Positions 8,811 to 16,950 of a DNA stretch of 64,000 bases are shown one piece after another. Location of the stretch: assembly GCA_947488325.1 (NCBI GenBank), contig CANKYZ010000001.1:620001-684000 (forward strand), written 5' to 3'. This DNA comes from an uncultured Erythrobacter sp. (GTDB lineage: Bacteria > Pseudomonadota > Alphaproteobacteria > Sphingomonadales > Sphingomonadaceae). The notes below the pieces were generated by a model, which was not told the DNA's origin, did no database searches, and saw only the letters and a list, made by a program, of their open reading frames with translations. Numbering within the stretch: position 1 is the stretch's first letter; every line of letters starts with the position of its first letter. Position numbers and translations under genes: made by a program.

Positions 8811-10010
8811 ATGTCGATATCACCGCTTATGCCCGTTTACCCGCGTTGCGGAGTGCGGCCTGTGCGAGGCGAGCACTGCCACCTGATCGACGAAGATGGC
8901 ACTCGCTACCTTGATTTTGCGAGTGGGATCGCAGTAAATTTGCTAGGCCATTCGCATAAAGGATTGATCGAGGCGATCCAAAAACAGGCGTCGGCGCTGA
9001 TGCATGTTTCCAACCTGTATGGCAGCCCGCAGGGTGAAAAATTGGCACAGCAATTGGTCGACAACACCTTTGCGGACACGGTATTTTTCACCAATTCCGG
9101 CGCGGAAGCGGTCGAGGGCGCGATCAAAGCGGCACGCGCCTATCACCAGAACGCAGGCGATGAGGGCGACAAGAATCGGTTTGAACTCATTACCTTTACC
9201 AATGCCTTCCATGGAAGGACGATGGCAACGATCAGTGCTTCTAACCAAACCAAGATGCATAAGGGCTTTTCGCCACTGCTCGACGGCTTCAAATATGCAG
9301 AATTTGACGATCTGGAAGCAGCCAAAGCCCTGATTGGCCCGAATACTGCGGGATTTTTGGTAGAGCCGATTCAGGGCGAGGGCGGTATCCGCCCCGCGTC
9401 GCAGGAGTTTATGCAGGGTCTGCGCGCATTGTGCGATGAGCATGATTTGATGCTGGTTTTGGACGAGGTCCAATGCGGAGTCGCACGCACGGGCAAGCTT
9501 TATGCGCACGAACACTATGGAATTGAACCTGATATTTTAGCCACAGCAAAAGGATTGGGCGGCGGATTCCCGATTGGCGCGATTATCGCAACGGAGAAAG
9601 CCGCACGCGGCATGACTTTTGGCACGCACGGTTCAACTTATGGCGGCAACCCACTCGCTATGGCAGCGGGCGGTGCGGTAATGGATGTGGTCGCAAATAA
9701 GGGTTTCCTTGCAGAGGTGAATGACAAGGGTGAGCGTATCCGCACACGCCTTGAACAATTCATCGGCAACTATCCCGACTTGTTCGAACTGATCCGCGGC
9801 AAGGGATTGATGCTTGGTATCAAAATGAAGGTCGAGAGCCGCCCGTTCTTCGTTCACCTGCGCGACAATCATCAATTGTTGACTGTCGCGGCGGGCGACC
9901 AAACTCTGCGCGTTATTCCGCCATTGGTGATCGGCGATGCAGAAATCGACGAGTTTTTTGAGAAGCTTTCGGCTGGCGCTGCGAGCTACGAATTATCTGA
10001 TCCAACATAA
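8811..10010 (+). CDS. argD: Acetylornithine aminotransferase ArgD
   Basis: The 399-residue class-III PLP aminotransferase makes N-acetylornithine in arginine synthesis and may also serve in lysine synthesis. The pyridoxal lysine lies in [16 protein letters not shown] at about residue 250. The upstream [16 protein letters not shown] and [14 protein letters not shown] motifs are typical of the family. Its stop overlaps the argF start by one base (TAATG), so the pair is translationally coupled. Length and order match argD-argF in other sphingomonads. No regulatory site specific for arginine was seen. Confidence 0.95.
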   Translation: MSISPLMPVYPRCGVRPVRGEHCHLIDEDGTRYLDFASGIAVNLLGHSHKGLIEAIQKQASALMHVSNLYGSPQGEKLAQQLVDNTFADTVFFTNSGAEAVEGAIKAARAYHQNAGDEGDKNRFELITFTNAFHGRTMATISASNQTKMHKGFSPLLDGFKYAEFDDLEAAKALIGPNTAGFLVEPIQGEGGIRPASQEFMQGLRALCDEHDLMLVLDEVQCGVARTGKLYAHEHYGIEPDILATAKGLGGGFPIGAIIATEKAARGMTFGTHGSTYGGNPLAMAAGGAVMDVVANKGFLAEVNDKGERIRTRLEQFIGNYPDLFELIRGKGLMLGIKMKVESRPFFVHLRDNHQLLTVAAGDQTLRVIPPLVIGDAEIDEFFEKLSAGAASYELSDPT

Positions 10011-10966
10011 TGAACACACATTCCGAATATCGGCTCGAATCCCGACATTTTCTCGACCTTGGCGATGCGGGCACTGATGCAATCGCTGCCATGATTGCCG
10101 ATGCCCTCGATCGCAAAGCAGCGCGCGCCGATTGGCCTAAGGGTAAGGTAGACAAAGACGCTCCATTGGCAGGGCGAGTGCTAGCACTTGTGTTCGAGAA
10201 GAATTCGACTCGCACACGCGTCAGCTTTGATATTGCGATGCGCCAGCTAGGTGGAACCGTTCTGATCCTTGAAGCCGGTTCAAGCCAGCTTGGCAGAGGA
10301 GAGAGTATTGCTGATACGGCGCGGGTGCTCAGCCGAATGGTCGATGCGATTATGTTGCGAACAGATAATCACGCGAAGATAGAAGAGATGGCGCGCCATG
10401 CAAGTGTTCCAGTCATCAACGGCTTGACCGACAGATCGCACCCCTGCCAGATCGTGGCGGACCTTCTGACTGTCATAGAGCATGGCAAGCCGTTACCGGG
10501 CCTCGAATTCGCCTGGTTCGGTGATGGAAACAATGTTCTGCACTCGATACTCGAAGCGGCTGGTTTGATGAAATTCAACGTCCGTATTGCGACGCCGAAG
10601 GGGTACGAGCCGGATTCTGAGTTCATAGCCCTGTCGCGTGAAGGGGGTGCGACCATCACTATGACCAACGATGCTGATGAAGCGGCCAACTGCGCAGATG
10701 TAATCGTAACTGACACGTGGATTTCGATGGGTCAGGAAGATGCAGATGCAAAGCGTACGGCGATGGAGTCATTTCAGGTCAATGCGAACTTGATGGCGAA
10801 GGCAAAGCCCGGATCAGTTTTTCTACATTGTCTGCCAGCCCATATCGGTGAAGAGGTTTCTGAAGAAGTATTCGAAGGGCCGCAATCGGTTGTTTTTGAC
10901 GAAGCTGAGAACCGGATCCACGCGCAAAAATCAGTGCTGCTTTGGAGCTTTGGATTGCTCGGTTAG
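10010..10966 (+). CDS. argF: Ornithine carbamoyltransferase ArgF
   Basis: The 318-residue transferase joins carbamoyl phosphate to ornithine to make citrulline. Carbamoyl-phosphate residues are in [12 protein letters not shown] (about 63-74). HPCQ lies in [13 protein letters not shown], and FLHCLPAH near residue 270 carries the ornithine-side cysteine. It is the second gene of the argD-argF unit, overlapping argD by one base. hslO begins 70 bases downstream and is probably cotranscribed. Confidence 0.96.
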   Translation: MNTHSEYRLESRHFLDLGDAGTDAIAAMIADALDRKAARADWPKGKVDKDAPLAGRVLALVFEKNSTRTRVSFDIAMRQLGGTVLILEAGSSQLGRGESIADTARVLSRMVDAIMLRTDNHAKIEEMARHASVPVINGLTDRSHPCQIVADLLTVIEHGKPLPGLEFAWFGDGNNVLHSILEAAGLMKFNVRIATPKGYEPDSEFIALSREGGATITMTNDADEAANCADVIVTDTWISMGQEDADAKRTAMESFQVNANLMAKAKPGSVFLHCLPAHIGEEVSEEVFEGPQSVVFDEAENRIHAQKSVLLWSFGLLG

Positions 10967-11036
10967 AACGCCAATTGCCGAACGCTGTGAGCTGGAGGTC
11001 TTAACTCCGCTATTCGCAAGCACCATATGGGCGATC

Positions 11037-11933
11037 ATGAAAACGCAACCTGAGACATTCGCTGACAAACTGCTTGGCTTCACTCTGCCCGTTCGTAATG
11101 CTCGGGCGCGGGTTATCCGGCTTGATCAGACGATCAACGATGTGCTGTCAGCCCATGACTACCCACCGCCAGTGACGCACTTATTAGGCGAAGCATTGGT
11201 TCTGGCAGCTTTGATGGGCGGGCTCCTCAAAGCAGAAGGGGATGATGCCCAACTCACTTTGCAGGCGCAGACACAATCTGGCGTGGTGTCGCTGTTGGTA
11301 TGCGATTACCGCGGAGGAAGTCTGCGCGGCTATGCTGATTTCGACGCAGAAGGGCTCGTCAATCTAGGAGCAAACCCGCCTCTTTCGGCGCTTTTCGGCG
11401 AAGGTTATCTGGCGATCACCTTCGAAACAGGTGGTGGGCAGCGCTACCAGGGGATTGTGCCTCTTGAAGGGGATACGCTGGCTGAGGCGTGCGAGGCCTA
11501 TTTCAGTCAATCAGAGCAGGTTCCAACTATGATTCGGATCGCGAGCCGTTCAAATGGCGAAAAACGAGTCGCTGCGGGACTCCTCATTCAACATCTTGCA
11601 GATGGTGAGGAGGGTCGCGAACGCCTTCACACACAGCTAGACCACCCTGATTGGGAGCACGTGGCAACGCTGGCCAGTACGATCAGTCACGAAGAACTGC
11701 TTGATCCAACTCTTTCGCTGGAAGGAATCGCGTGGAGGCTGTTTCATGAAGAATCGGAGATCAGGATCCAACCTGGTGCCAATCTTGCGCGCGGGTGCCG
11801 TTGCAGTGCCGACTATTATCAGTCTGTGATTGGTCGTTTTCCAGCGAGTGAACGGGAAGAGATGCGCGGCGAGGACGGCCAGATTGCGGTCGATTGCGCT
11901 TTTTGTGCACAGACATTTGCACTCGATTTTTAG
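11037..11933 (+). CDS. hslO: Redox-regulated chaperone Hsp33
   Basis: The 298-residue protein is Hsp33, a cytosolic holdase switched on by oxidation. The C-terminal zinc redox switch is complete, with CRC near residue 258 and CAFC near residue 290 (CxC and CxxC). An open frame reaches back to 10848 inside argF, but the ATG at 11037 gives the normal family length and start (MKTQPETFADKLLGFTLPVR). It follows argF by 70 bases. This argF-hslO order is seen in related genomes as far as I recall. Confidence 0.93.
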   Translation: MKTQPETFADKLLGFTLPVRNARARVIRLDQTINDVLSAHDYPPPVTHLLGEALVLAALMGGLLKAEGDDAQLTLQAQTQSGVVSLLVCDYRGGSLRGYADFDAEGLVNLGANPPLSALFGEGYLAITFETGGGQRYQGIVPLEGDTLAEACEAYFSQSEQVPTMIRIASRSNGEKRVAAGLLIQHLADGEEGRERLHTQLDHPDWEHVATLASTISHEELLDPTLSLEGIAWRLFHEESEIRIQPGANLARGCRCSADYYQSVIGRFPASEREEMRGEDGQIAVDCAFCAQTFALDF

Positions 11934-12018
11934 CTGCTGATCGCAGTTCAGCAACCGCTCATCGCGCAAATACTAAGAAAGTCGAGAATTTTTGAGCTGG
12001 TTTAGTGAAGGAGACGAT

Positions 12019-12432
12019 ATGATGAAGCGAGCCCTCATTTCGCCAATCGGCATTGCTGCTGTGTTTGGGCTGGTTGCATTAGGTGTGACTTTGCCAGCTG
12101 CAGCGCAGCCTAAGGGCCCGGCAATGCTTAGCAGCCTCACAAAGGGAGAATGGACGGTCAAGCACCGCGATGGCTCTTTGGATCGCAAAGTGTGCGTGAG
12201 GACCGGGCAAGAGTTCATTCAGCTGCGTCATGCAGAGAATGTATGCAGCCGGTTCATTGTCGAAGATTTGGCGGATCAAATAACTGTTCAATATACTTGC
12301 CCTGGCAATGGATATGGACACACTGACATTCGAAAAGAGACCGCAAATTTGATCCAGATTGAAAGCCAAGGGGTGGCATCTGGAGCGCCTTTTGAATTTG
12401 TCGCCGAAGCGCGACGGACTGGCAGCTGTTGA
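12019..12432 (+). CDS. Exported DUF3617-like small protein
   Basis: The 137-residue protein has a signal peptide (about residues 1-29, ending PAAAQPK), then a small domain with KGEWTVKHRDG, CVRTGQEF, a cysteine pair and a final ARRTGSC. That layout is reminiscent of the DUF3617 family of periplasmic proteins. ATG codons are adjacent at 12019 and 12022, behind GAAGGAGACG, and the frame's earlier possible start at 11992 would bury the signal sequence. Function is unknown. Four cysteines could form two disulfides in the periplasm. Confidence 0.75.
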   Translation: MMKRALISPIGIAAVFGLVALGVTLPAAAQPKGPAMLSSLTKGEWTVKHRDGSLDRKVCVRTGQEFIQLRHAENVCSRFIVEDLADQITVQYTCPGNGYGHTDIRKETANLIQIESQGVASGAPFEFVAEARRTGSC

Positions 12433-12492
12433 TTAGGTTGACGGTCCTTAGAAGAGATTGCGAATCCGAGCGCTCGCGCTAATCCTCAGACC

Positions 12493-13191
12493 ATGAATCA
12501 AACATTATCCGGATCAGTTAAACCAAAAGCAGTCGTGCTCCTCTCCGGGGGGTTGGATTCAATGGTTACAGCAGCGATTGCACAAGGGAGTGGTTTCGAA
12601 GTCCACGCTTTGACCATTGACTATGGCCAAAGACATCGTTTGGAGTTAGTTTCCGCGAAGTCAATTTCTGAACGGTTAGGTCTTGCCAATCAGGTCGAAA
12701 TTGCGTTGGATCTCAGGGCGTTTGGTGGCTCAGCATTGACCGATGACATCGATGTGCCAAAGAGTGGTGTTAGCAATCAAATCCCAGTCACATACGTTCC
12801 CGCGCGAAATCTCGTATTTCTTGCTCTAACCACGGCCTTCGCGGAATCTGCTGGTGCGAATGATTTGTTTATCGGCGTTAACGCTTTGGATTATTCAGGC
12901 TATCCAGATTGTCGCCCAGAGTTCATATCCAGCTTCGCAGAAACCGCCCGGCTCGGCACGAAATCAGGTGTGGAAGGTGCACCGTTCAATATTCATGCAC
13001 CCCTGCAGCATATGTCCAAAGCCGACATCGCGCGAGAGAGCCAAAGGCTTGAGTTGGATCCTGCATGGAGCTGGTCTTGTTACGATCCCACATCGGCTCG
13101 GACAGCATGTGGGCAATGCGATTCATGCCGTTTACGTAGAAAGGGTTTTGCGGAAGCAGGAATAACCGATAGCACACGATATTTAGAATAA
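12493..13191 (+). CDS. queC: 7-cyano-7-deazaguanine synthase QueC
   Basis: The 232-residue enzyme converts 7-carboxy-7-deazaguanine to preQ0 in queuosine synthesis, using ATP and ammonia. The ATP pyrophosphatase loop SGGLDS is at residues 18-23. The VPARNLVFL and NALDYSGYPDCRPEF segments are typical. The C-terminal zinc cysteines appear in WSCYDP and CGQCDSC. No other queuosine genes are nearby. The start is an ATG with a weak ribosome site. Confidence 0.95.
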   Translation: MNQTLSGSVKPKAVVLLSGGLDSMVTAAIAQGSGFEVHALTIDYGQRHRLELVSAKSISERLGLANQVEIALDLRAFGGSALTDDIDVPKSGVSNQIPVTYVPARNLVFLALTTAFAESAGANDLFIGVNALDYSGYPDCRPEFISSFAETARLGTKSGVEGAPFNIHAPLQHMSKADIARESQRLELDPAWSWSCYDPTSARTACGQCDSCRLRRKGFAEAGITDSTRYLE

Positions 13192-13248
13192 GGCGTTCAC
13201 AAAGACGCTGGTAAAGATGCTCAAGAAGCTACCCTGGGGGAACATCCA

Positions 13249-14868
13249 TTGACCAAAGCCGTCGCTGCACAGCCAGATCAGAGCGATCAGGTCAATGATA
13301 CCGTTCCCGCCTATAGTTGGTATGCACTTAGCGTGCTCGTGGTGGTTTATGTTCTGAATTTCGTCGACCGTCAGATTCTTTCAATTCTCGCCAACGACAT
13401 AAAAGCAGACCTCGGTGTTGATGATGCTTACTTAGGCTTTCTCTACGGAACAGCCTTTGCAATTTTTTACGCTCTGTTCGGCATCCCACTGGGCAAACTT
13501 GCTGACAGTTGGAAGCGTGTACGTTTGATGACCCTCGGGCTGGCCTTGTGGTCGGCGATGACTGCAGCATCGGGCTTCGCCCGCGATGCTGGGACTCTGA
13601 CGGTTGCTCGGATCGGGGTCGGAGTGGGGGAGGCAACCGCTAGCCCATCAGCATATTCGTTGATTTCAGACTGGTTTCCTGCCCGACTCCGAGCCACTGC
13701 GCTCGCCATCTACAGTTCCGGGCTCTACATTGGCGGCGGAATATCGCTCGCAATTGGTGGTATGGTTGTCGACCAATGGAATGGTGCCTTCCCCGATGGC
13801 GGGCCGCTTGGTCTAGCTGGTTGGCAGGCTGCGTTTATTGCGGTTGGTTTACCGGGCTTGTTGCTTGCTATGTGGGTTTTCACTTTGCGTGAGCCGGTGC
13901 GCGGAGCTATTGATGGGTTACCGACACCGGAAGATCCTCACCCATTTCGCGGTTTCGTCCAAGAGCTATACACCGTAATTCCCGGCTTCACATTCTTTGG
14001 TGCAGCGGGCCGAGGTTTCAGCGCTTTAGCTCTCAACATCACAGTGTTTGTCGCCGCTCTCGCAGCTGCATATGGATTGACTGAGCTACTGGCCTCTGGG
14101 CCCGGCAAGATATTCGAATCTATTACAGACCAATGGCTACTCTTAGCGGTAGGATACTATTCAGTTTTTTGCTGGGCGAGTGCGCTGAGACAGCGTGATT
14201 ATCCAACTTTTGCGCTGACTTGGGGGTCGCCTGCATTTCTTTGCACGATCCTTGGCTACGGCACGGTCGCGTTTATGGCCTACTCGGCTTCATACTGGGG
14301 CGCTCCATATGCAGAGCGCGTTTTCGATGTATCAAAGGGTGAGCTAGGCTTCTGGCTCGGTGGCGGCGGTGCCGCTGGGGGATTCTTAGGAGTGATTATC
14401 GGAGGACGTATGGCCGACCTCCTTTTTACTCGAATGTCCGCAGGTCGAATTTGGGTCATTTTGTTTGGGCTGCTCGCTCCGATACCGTTCGCAATTGTAC
14501 AATACACCACGGATAGTTTTATTCTCTTCGTCATATTGAATGTTGTGGTGGGGGCGCTGGCAGCTTCGGCGCTTGGGGCGGCAGCTGCTAGCAGTCAGGC
14601 TCTTGTACTTCCGCGGATGCGGGGAACCGCTACGGCAACGTTCTTCCTAGCTACAACTCTCGTGGGCCTAGCACTTGGACCTTACACTGCTGGATATGTA
14701 TCGGCGCAGAACGATGGTGATTTGAGTGTTGGTGTTTTATCGACATTGTGGATCACGCCGGTTGGACTTCTATTGCTGATAGCTTCGTTGAAGCTGGTCC
14801 CGAAAGCCAACATGAGTGTTGTCGAGCGTGCTGTCGCTGCAGGTGAACCATCTGCTCTTGCAAGTTAG
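13249..14868 (+). CDS. MFS transporter, spinster-like
   Basis: The 539-residue major facilitator protein has about twelve membrane helices with an enlarged central region (about 215-330) that includes extra hydrophobic segments. The N-terminal NFVDRQILSILANDIK and the GxLADxxxR loop (GIPLGKLADSWKRVR) fit the spinster-type subfamily common in sphingomonads. The substrate is unknown. The start codon is TTG at 13249, supported by GGGGGAACATCCA just upstream; no ATG is placed better. It stands 58 bases after queC and may be read through from it. Confidence 0.87.
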   Translation: MTKAVAAQPDQSDQVNDTVPAYSWYALSVLVVVYVLNFVDRQILSILANDIKADLGVDDAYLGFLYGTAFAIFYALFGIPLGKLADSWKRVRLMTLGLALWSAMTAASGFARDAGTLTVARIGVGVGEATASPSAYSLISDWFPARLRATALAIYSSGLYIGGGISLAIGGMVVDQWNGAFPDGGPLGLAGWQAAFIAVGLPGLLLAMWVFTLREPVRGAIDGLPTPEDPHPFRGFVQELYTVIPGFTFFGAAGRGFSALALNITVFVAALAAAYGLTELLASGPGKIFESITDQWLLLAVGYYSVFCWASALRQRDYPTFALTWGSPAFLCTILGYGTVAFMAYSASYWGAPYAERVFDVSKGELGFWLGGGGAAGGFLGVIIGGRMADLLFTRMSAGRIWVILFGLLAPIPFAIVQYTTDSFILFVILNVVVGALAASALGAAAASSQALVLPRMRGTATATFFLATTLVGLALGPYTAGYVSAQNDGDLSVGVLSTLWITPVGLLLLIASLKLVPKANMSVVERAVAAGEPSALAS

Positions 14869-15090
14869 ATCTTCCTCTTACGCTTGCTCCCAGGAAAAGC
14901 CCAATTCAGGCAAGCCGTACGCTGCTCGTTTCAATGATAGGATATTTCTTGAGACACCTTTCTAAGCGAGTTGAAGAGCGCACGTCGCAACGCCGACCGT
15001 GAAGCAATATTTCACTTGCACTCAGTTGCTGCGGTACGCTTTGAATGAAAGCGGTTAGGCTATGAGCTTCATTTCTGAGGAGGGTTGGTC
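14869..15090. other. Intergenic gap with no recognisable gene
   Basis: This stretch between the MFS gene and the OmpA terminator has no convincing reading frame, tRNA or RNA family. Only weak dyads are visible. Confidence 0.5.
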
Positions 15091-15124
15091 ACAAAAAAGG
15101 GGCCCGGATTGCTCCGAGCCCCTT
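15091..15124 (-). terminator. Intrinsic terminator of the OmpA-like gene
   Basis: On the minus strand AAGGGGCTCGG pairs with CCGGGCCCCTT (one G-U) around a six-base loop and is followed by TTTTTTGT. It begins 27 bases after the stop codon. Confidence 0.88.
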
Positions 15125-15150
15125 AATTATTTGGCGGCTAAAGCCAGACC

Positions 15151-16290
15151 TTACATACCTGAGCCAGGACCGTAAGTGACTTCAACACGACGGTTCTGAA
15201 GCTCGCGAACGCCGTCAGCTGTTGGAACGCGTGGCTGTGATTCGCCAAACGCTTCGCCACTGATACGACCATCGGGGATGCCGCGGCCTGTCAGGTAAGA
15301 ACGAACTGATGAGTTACGACGACCAGCTAAAGCTACGTTGTATGTCACGCTACCTGAACGGTCAGCGTGACCTGCAAGCATTACATTAGCCGTGCCGCAG
15401 TTGGCGTATGCCGAAACCGCGTTATCCAAGATTGTCGCTGCATCAGCCGTGATAACCGATTCATCGAAGTCAAAGAAAACGATGTAAGGGCCCGTATTGC
15501 ACGGCGGCGGTGGAGGCGGCGGTGGAGGCGGTGGAGGCGGTGGAGGCGGTGGCGGTGGTGGAGGTGGCGGTGGAGGCGGTGGAGGCGGAGCCTCACCACC
15601 GAAGTTGTAAATGATCGAGCCTAGAATCGAGTGAGAACTAACGTCGGTTTCCAGCGAACGGCCCAGAGGGTCGATAATGCCAACGTCCACAGCATTGAAG
15701 TAGCGATACTTCAGTCCAACGTCAAAACTGTCGCTGATTGGGGCGCGAACACCTGCGAGCAATTGCCACGCAAGGCCGGTGTCCGAATCATCGTAGATAC
15801 CTGGGCCACTCGTATTGACGCGGCCATCAAGATCGACGCGTGCAACACCAATACCACCCCCTGCGAAACCTTGAATCCCGTCATCGGGTCCAAAATCAAA
15901 CAGTCCGTTGAGCATGAAGCTAAGGGCGTTGAAATCTCCCTGAGCAGGAAGAGTGCCGTTGAACGTGCTGAAGCCACCCGGCTGCGAAGCGGACGGATTA
16001 AGCACTAAGCCGGCAGCACCAGCAGCTACTTCTGAAAGTTCTGCAGTACGGTAGCTAGCTTCAGCTTCGAGGCGGAACGCTCCAAAGTCGTGGCCAACGG
16101 TGGCACCGAAGTCCCCACCCGTGTCGTGGTCAGCGACGGCATCGTCAAGATTGCCGTCCACATCAAAATCGACGTCTTCAACCAACATCACTCCACCATC
16201 GCCCTGAATGTACCATTGGCCTTCACGGGCAATGGCGGGCGTGGTGAGTGCGGTAGAAGCCATCGTCAAGCCGATGACGATTTTACGCAT
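15151..16290 (-). CDS. OmpA-family outer membrane protein with polyproline hinge
   Basis: The 379-residue protein has a signal peptide (1 to about 21, ending PAIA), an eight-strand-type beta barrel (to about 230), a hinge of 29 consecutive prolines, then a C-terminal OmpA domain that binds peptidoglycan. The latter has the IVFFDFDES opening, AGHADRSG near 312 and NRRVEVTYG at the end. It ties the outer membrane to the cell wall. The proline run is coded by CCG/CCA/CCT/CCC-type codons in a short tandem pattern (plus-strand 15502-15588), which is prone to slippage. It is a monocistronic gene with its own terminator. The upstream gap to the GTA cluster is 177 bases. Confidence 0.93.
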   Translation of the reverse strand: MRKIVIGLTMASTALTTPAIAREGQWYIQGDGGVMLVEDVDFDVDGNLDDAVADHDTGGDFGATVGHDFGAFRLEAEASYRTAELSEVAAGAAGLVLNPSASQPGGFSTFNGTLPAQGDFNALSFMLNGLFDFGPDDGIQGFAGGGIGVARVDLDGRVNTSGPGIYDDSDTGLAWQLLAGVRAPISDSFDVGLKYRYFNAVDVGIIDPLGRSLETDVSSHSILGSIIYNFGGEAPPPPPPPPPPPPPPPPPPPPPPPPPPPPPCNTGPYIVFFDFDESVITADAATILDNAVSAYANCGTANVMLAGHADRSGSVTYNVALAGRRNSSVRSYLTGRGIPDGRISGEAFGESQPRVPTADGVRELQNRRVEVTYGPGSGM

Positions 16291-16466
16291 TCTAAATTTC
16301 CCCTTCTTTAGGTATGAGGCGCTAGCTGTCTCTAACTTCTCCCCAAGTCAGTAGCAAGCAATCAATGACGGAGAACTGTTGCAAGAATGCCGCGATTGGC
16401 CACTGGAATTCCAAAAATTGCTCTCTGCCGGCTGAACTTGCGGACAATTCAGGATTTTTCACGCTC

Positions 16467-16934
16467 TCAAACTGACCTGGGATTCGCAAAAATGCCAATT
16501 GATCGAAGTGCTTCGATTAACTCAGTAAGCATCTGTCGTGCTTCTGCGTCGATATTGTCTCCGCCACGCTGCAGGGTCGGTTCAGCTGCGGTTTGCCAGT
16601 CCAATTGATAATGTACAAAGGTGCCAGCTTGGCGATCGAAGATCGTCATGCCCCTTGTCGGCATTAAAAAATGCCAGCCTCCGCCCAATTTTATGGCAAT
16701 TTCGTCCTCATGCCCGGTCCAAGAATCTGTGGCTAGAGAGGTTACTCTGTAGCTGGCGCCTTCTTCTGCATCCAACGGCGGATTCGCTATTGAAGCTACC
16801 ACTGCATTTTGGAGCAATGTGTCTATCAACGACAGCGATTGATTCACAAAAAATTCTTTTTGTGCTTGCCCTGCAAACAAAAGCGGAAGTGAAAAATGTG
16901 GTGTCGCTGAAGGGAACGTGATTGGGACTGCCAT
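16467..16934 (-). CDS. DUF2793-like protein at the end of the GTA cluster
   Basis: The 155-residue protein resembles DUF2793 proteins found at the tail end of GTA and phage tail modules. Visible parts are a LPLLFAGQAQKEFFVNQSL opening, an EGASYRV stretch and a GGWHFLMPT segment, all typical. It may be a distal tail or fibre component; this is inference. The frame extends further upstream over gp15, but the ATG at 16934, 16 bases after the gp15 stop and behind TTTGGAG, is the real start. Confidence 0.7.
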   Translation of the reverse strand: MAVPITFPSATPHFSLPLLFAGQAQKEFFVNQSLSLIDTLLQNAVVASIANPPLDAEEGASYRVTSLATDSWTGHEDEIAIKLGGGWHFLMPTRGMTIFDRQAGTFVHYQLDWQTAAEPTLQRGGDNIDAEARQMLTELIEALRSIGIFANPRSV

Positions 16935-16950
16935 TGGAAGACTCCAAAGT

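Noticed and set aside
10848..11036. N-terminal extension of Hsp33 into argF
   Set aside because: Hsp33 proteins begin near MKTQPETF, and the extension is simply argF read in another frame.
14869..15090. Possible tRNA or small RNA between the MFS and OmpA genes
   Set aside because: No cloverleaf, T-loop motif or promoter-terminator pair could be found.
15367..15624. Arg/Trp-rich frame opposite the OmpA hinge
   Set aside because: It is the antisense of the proline run and has no start site or homology-like features.
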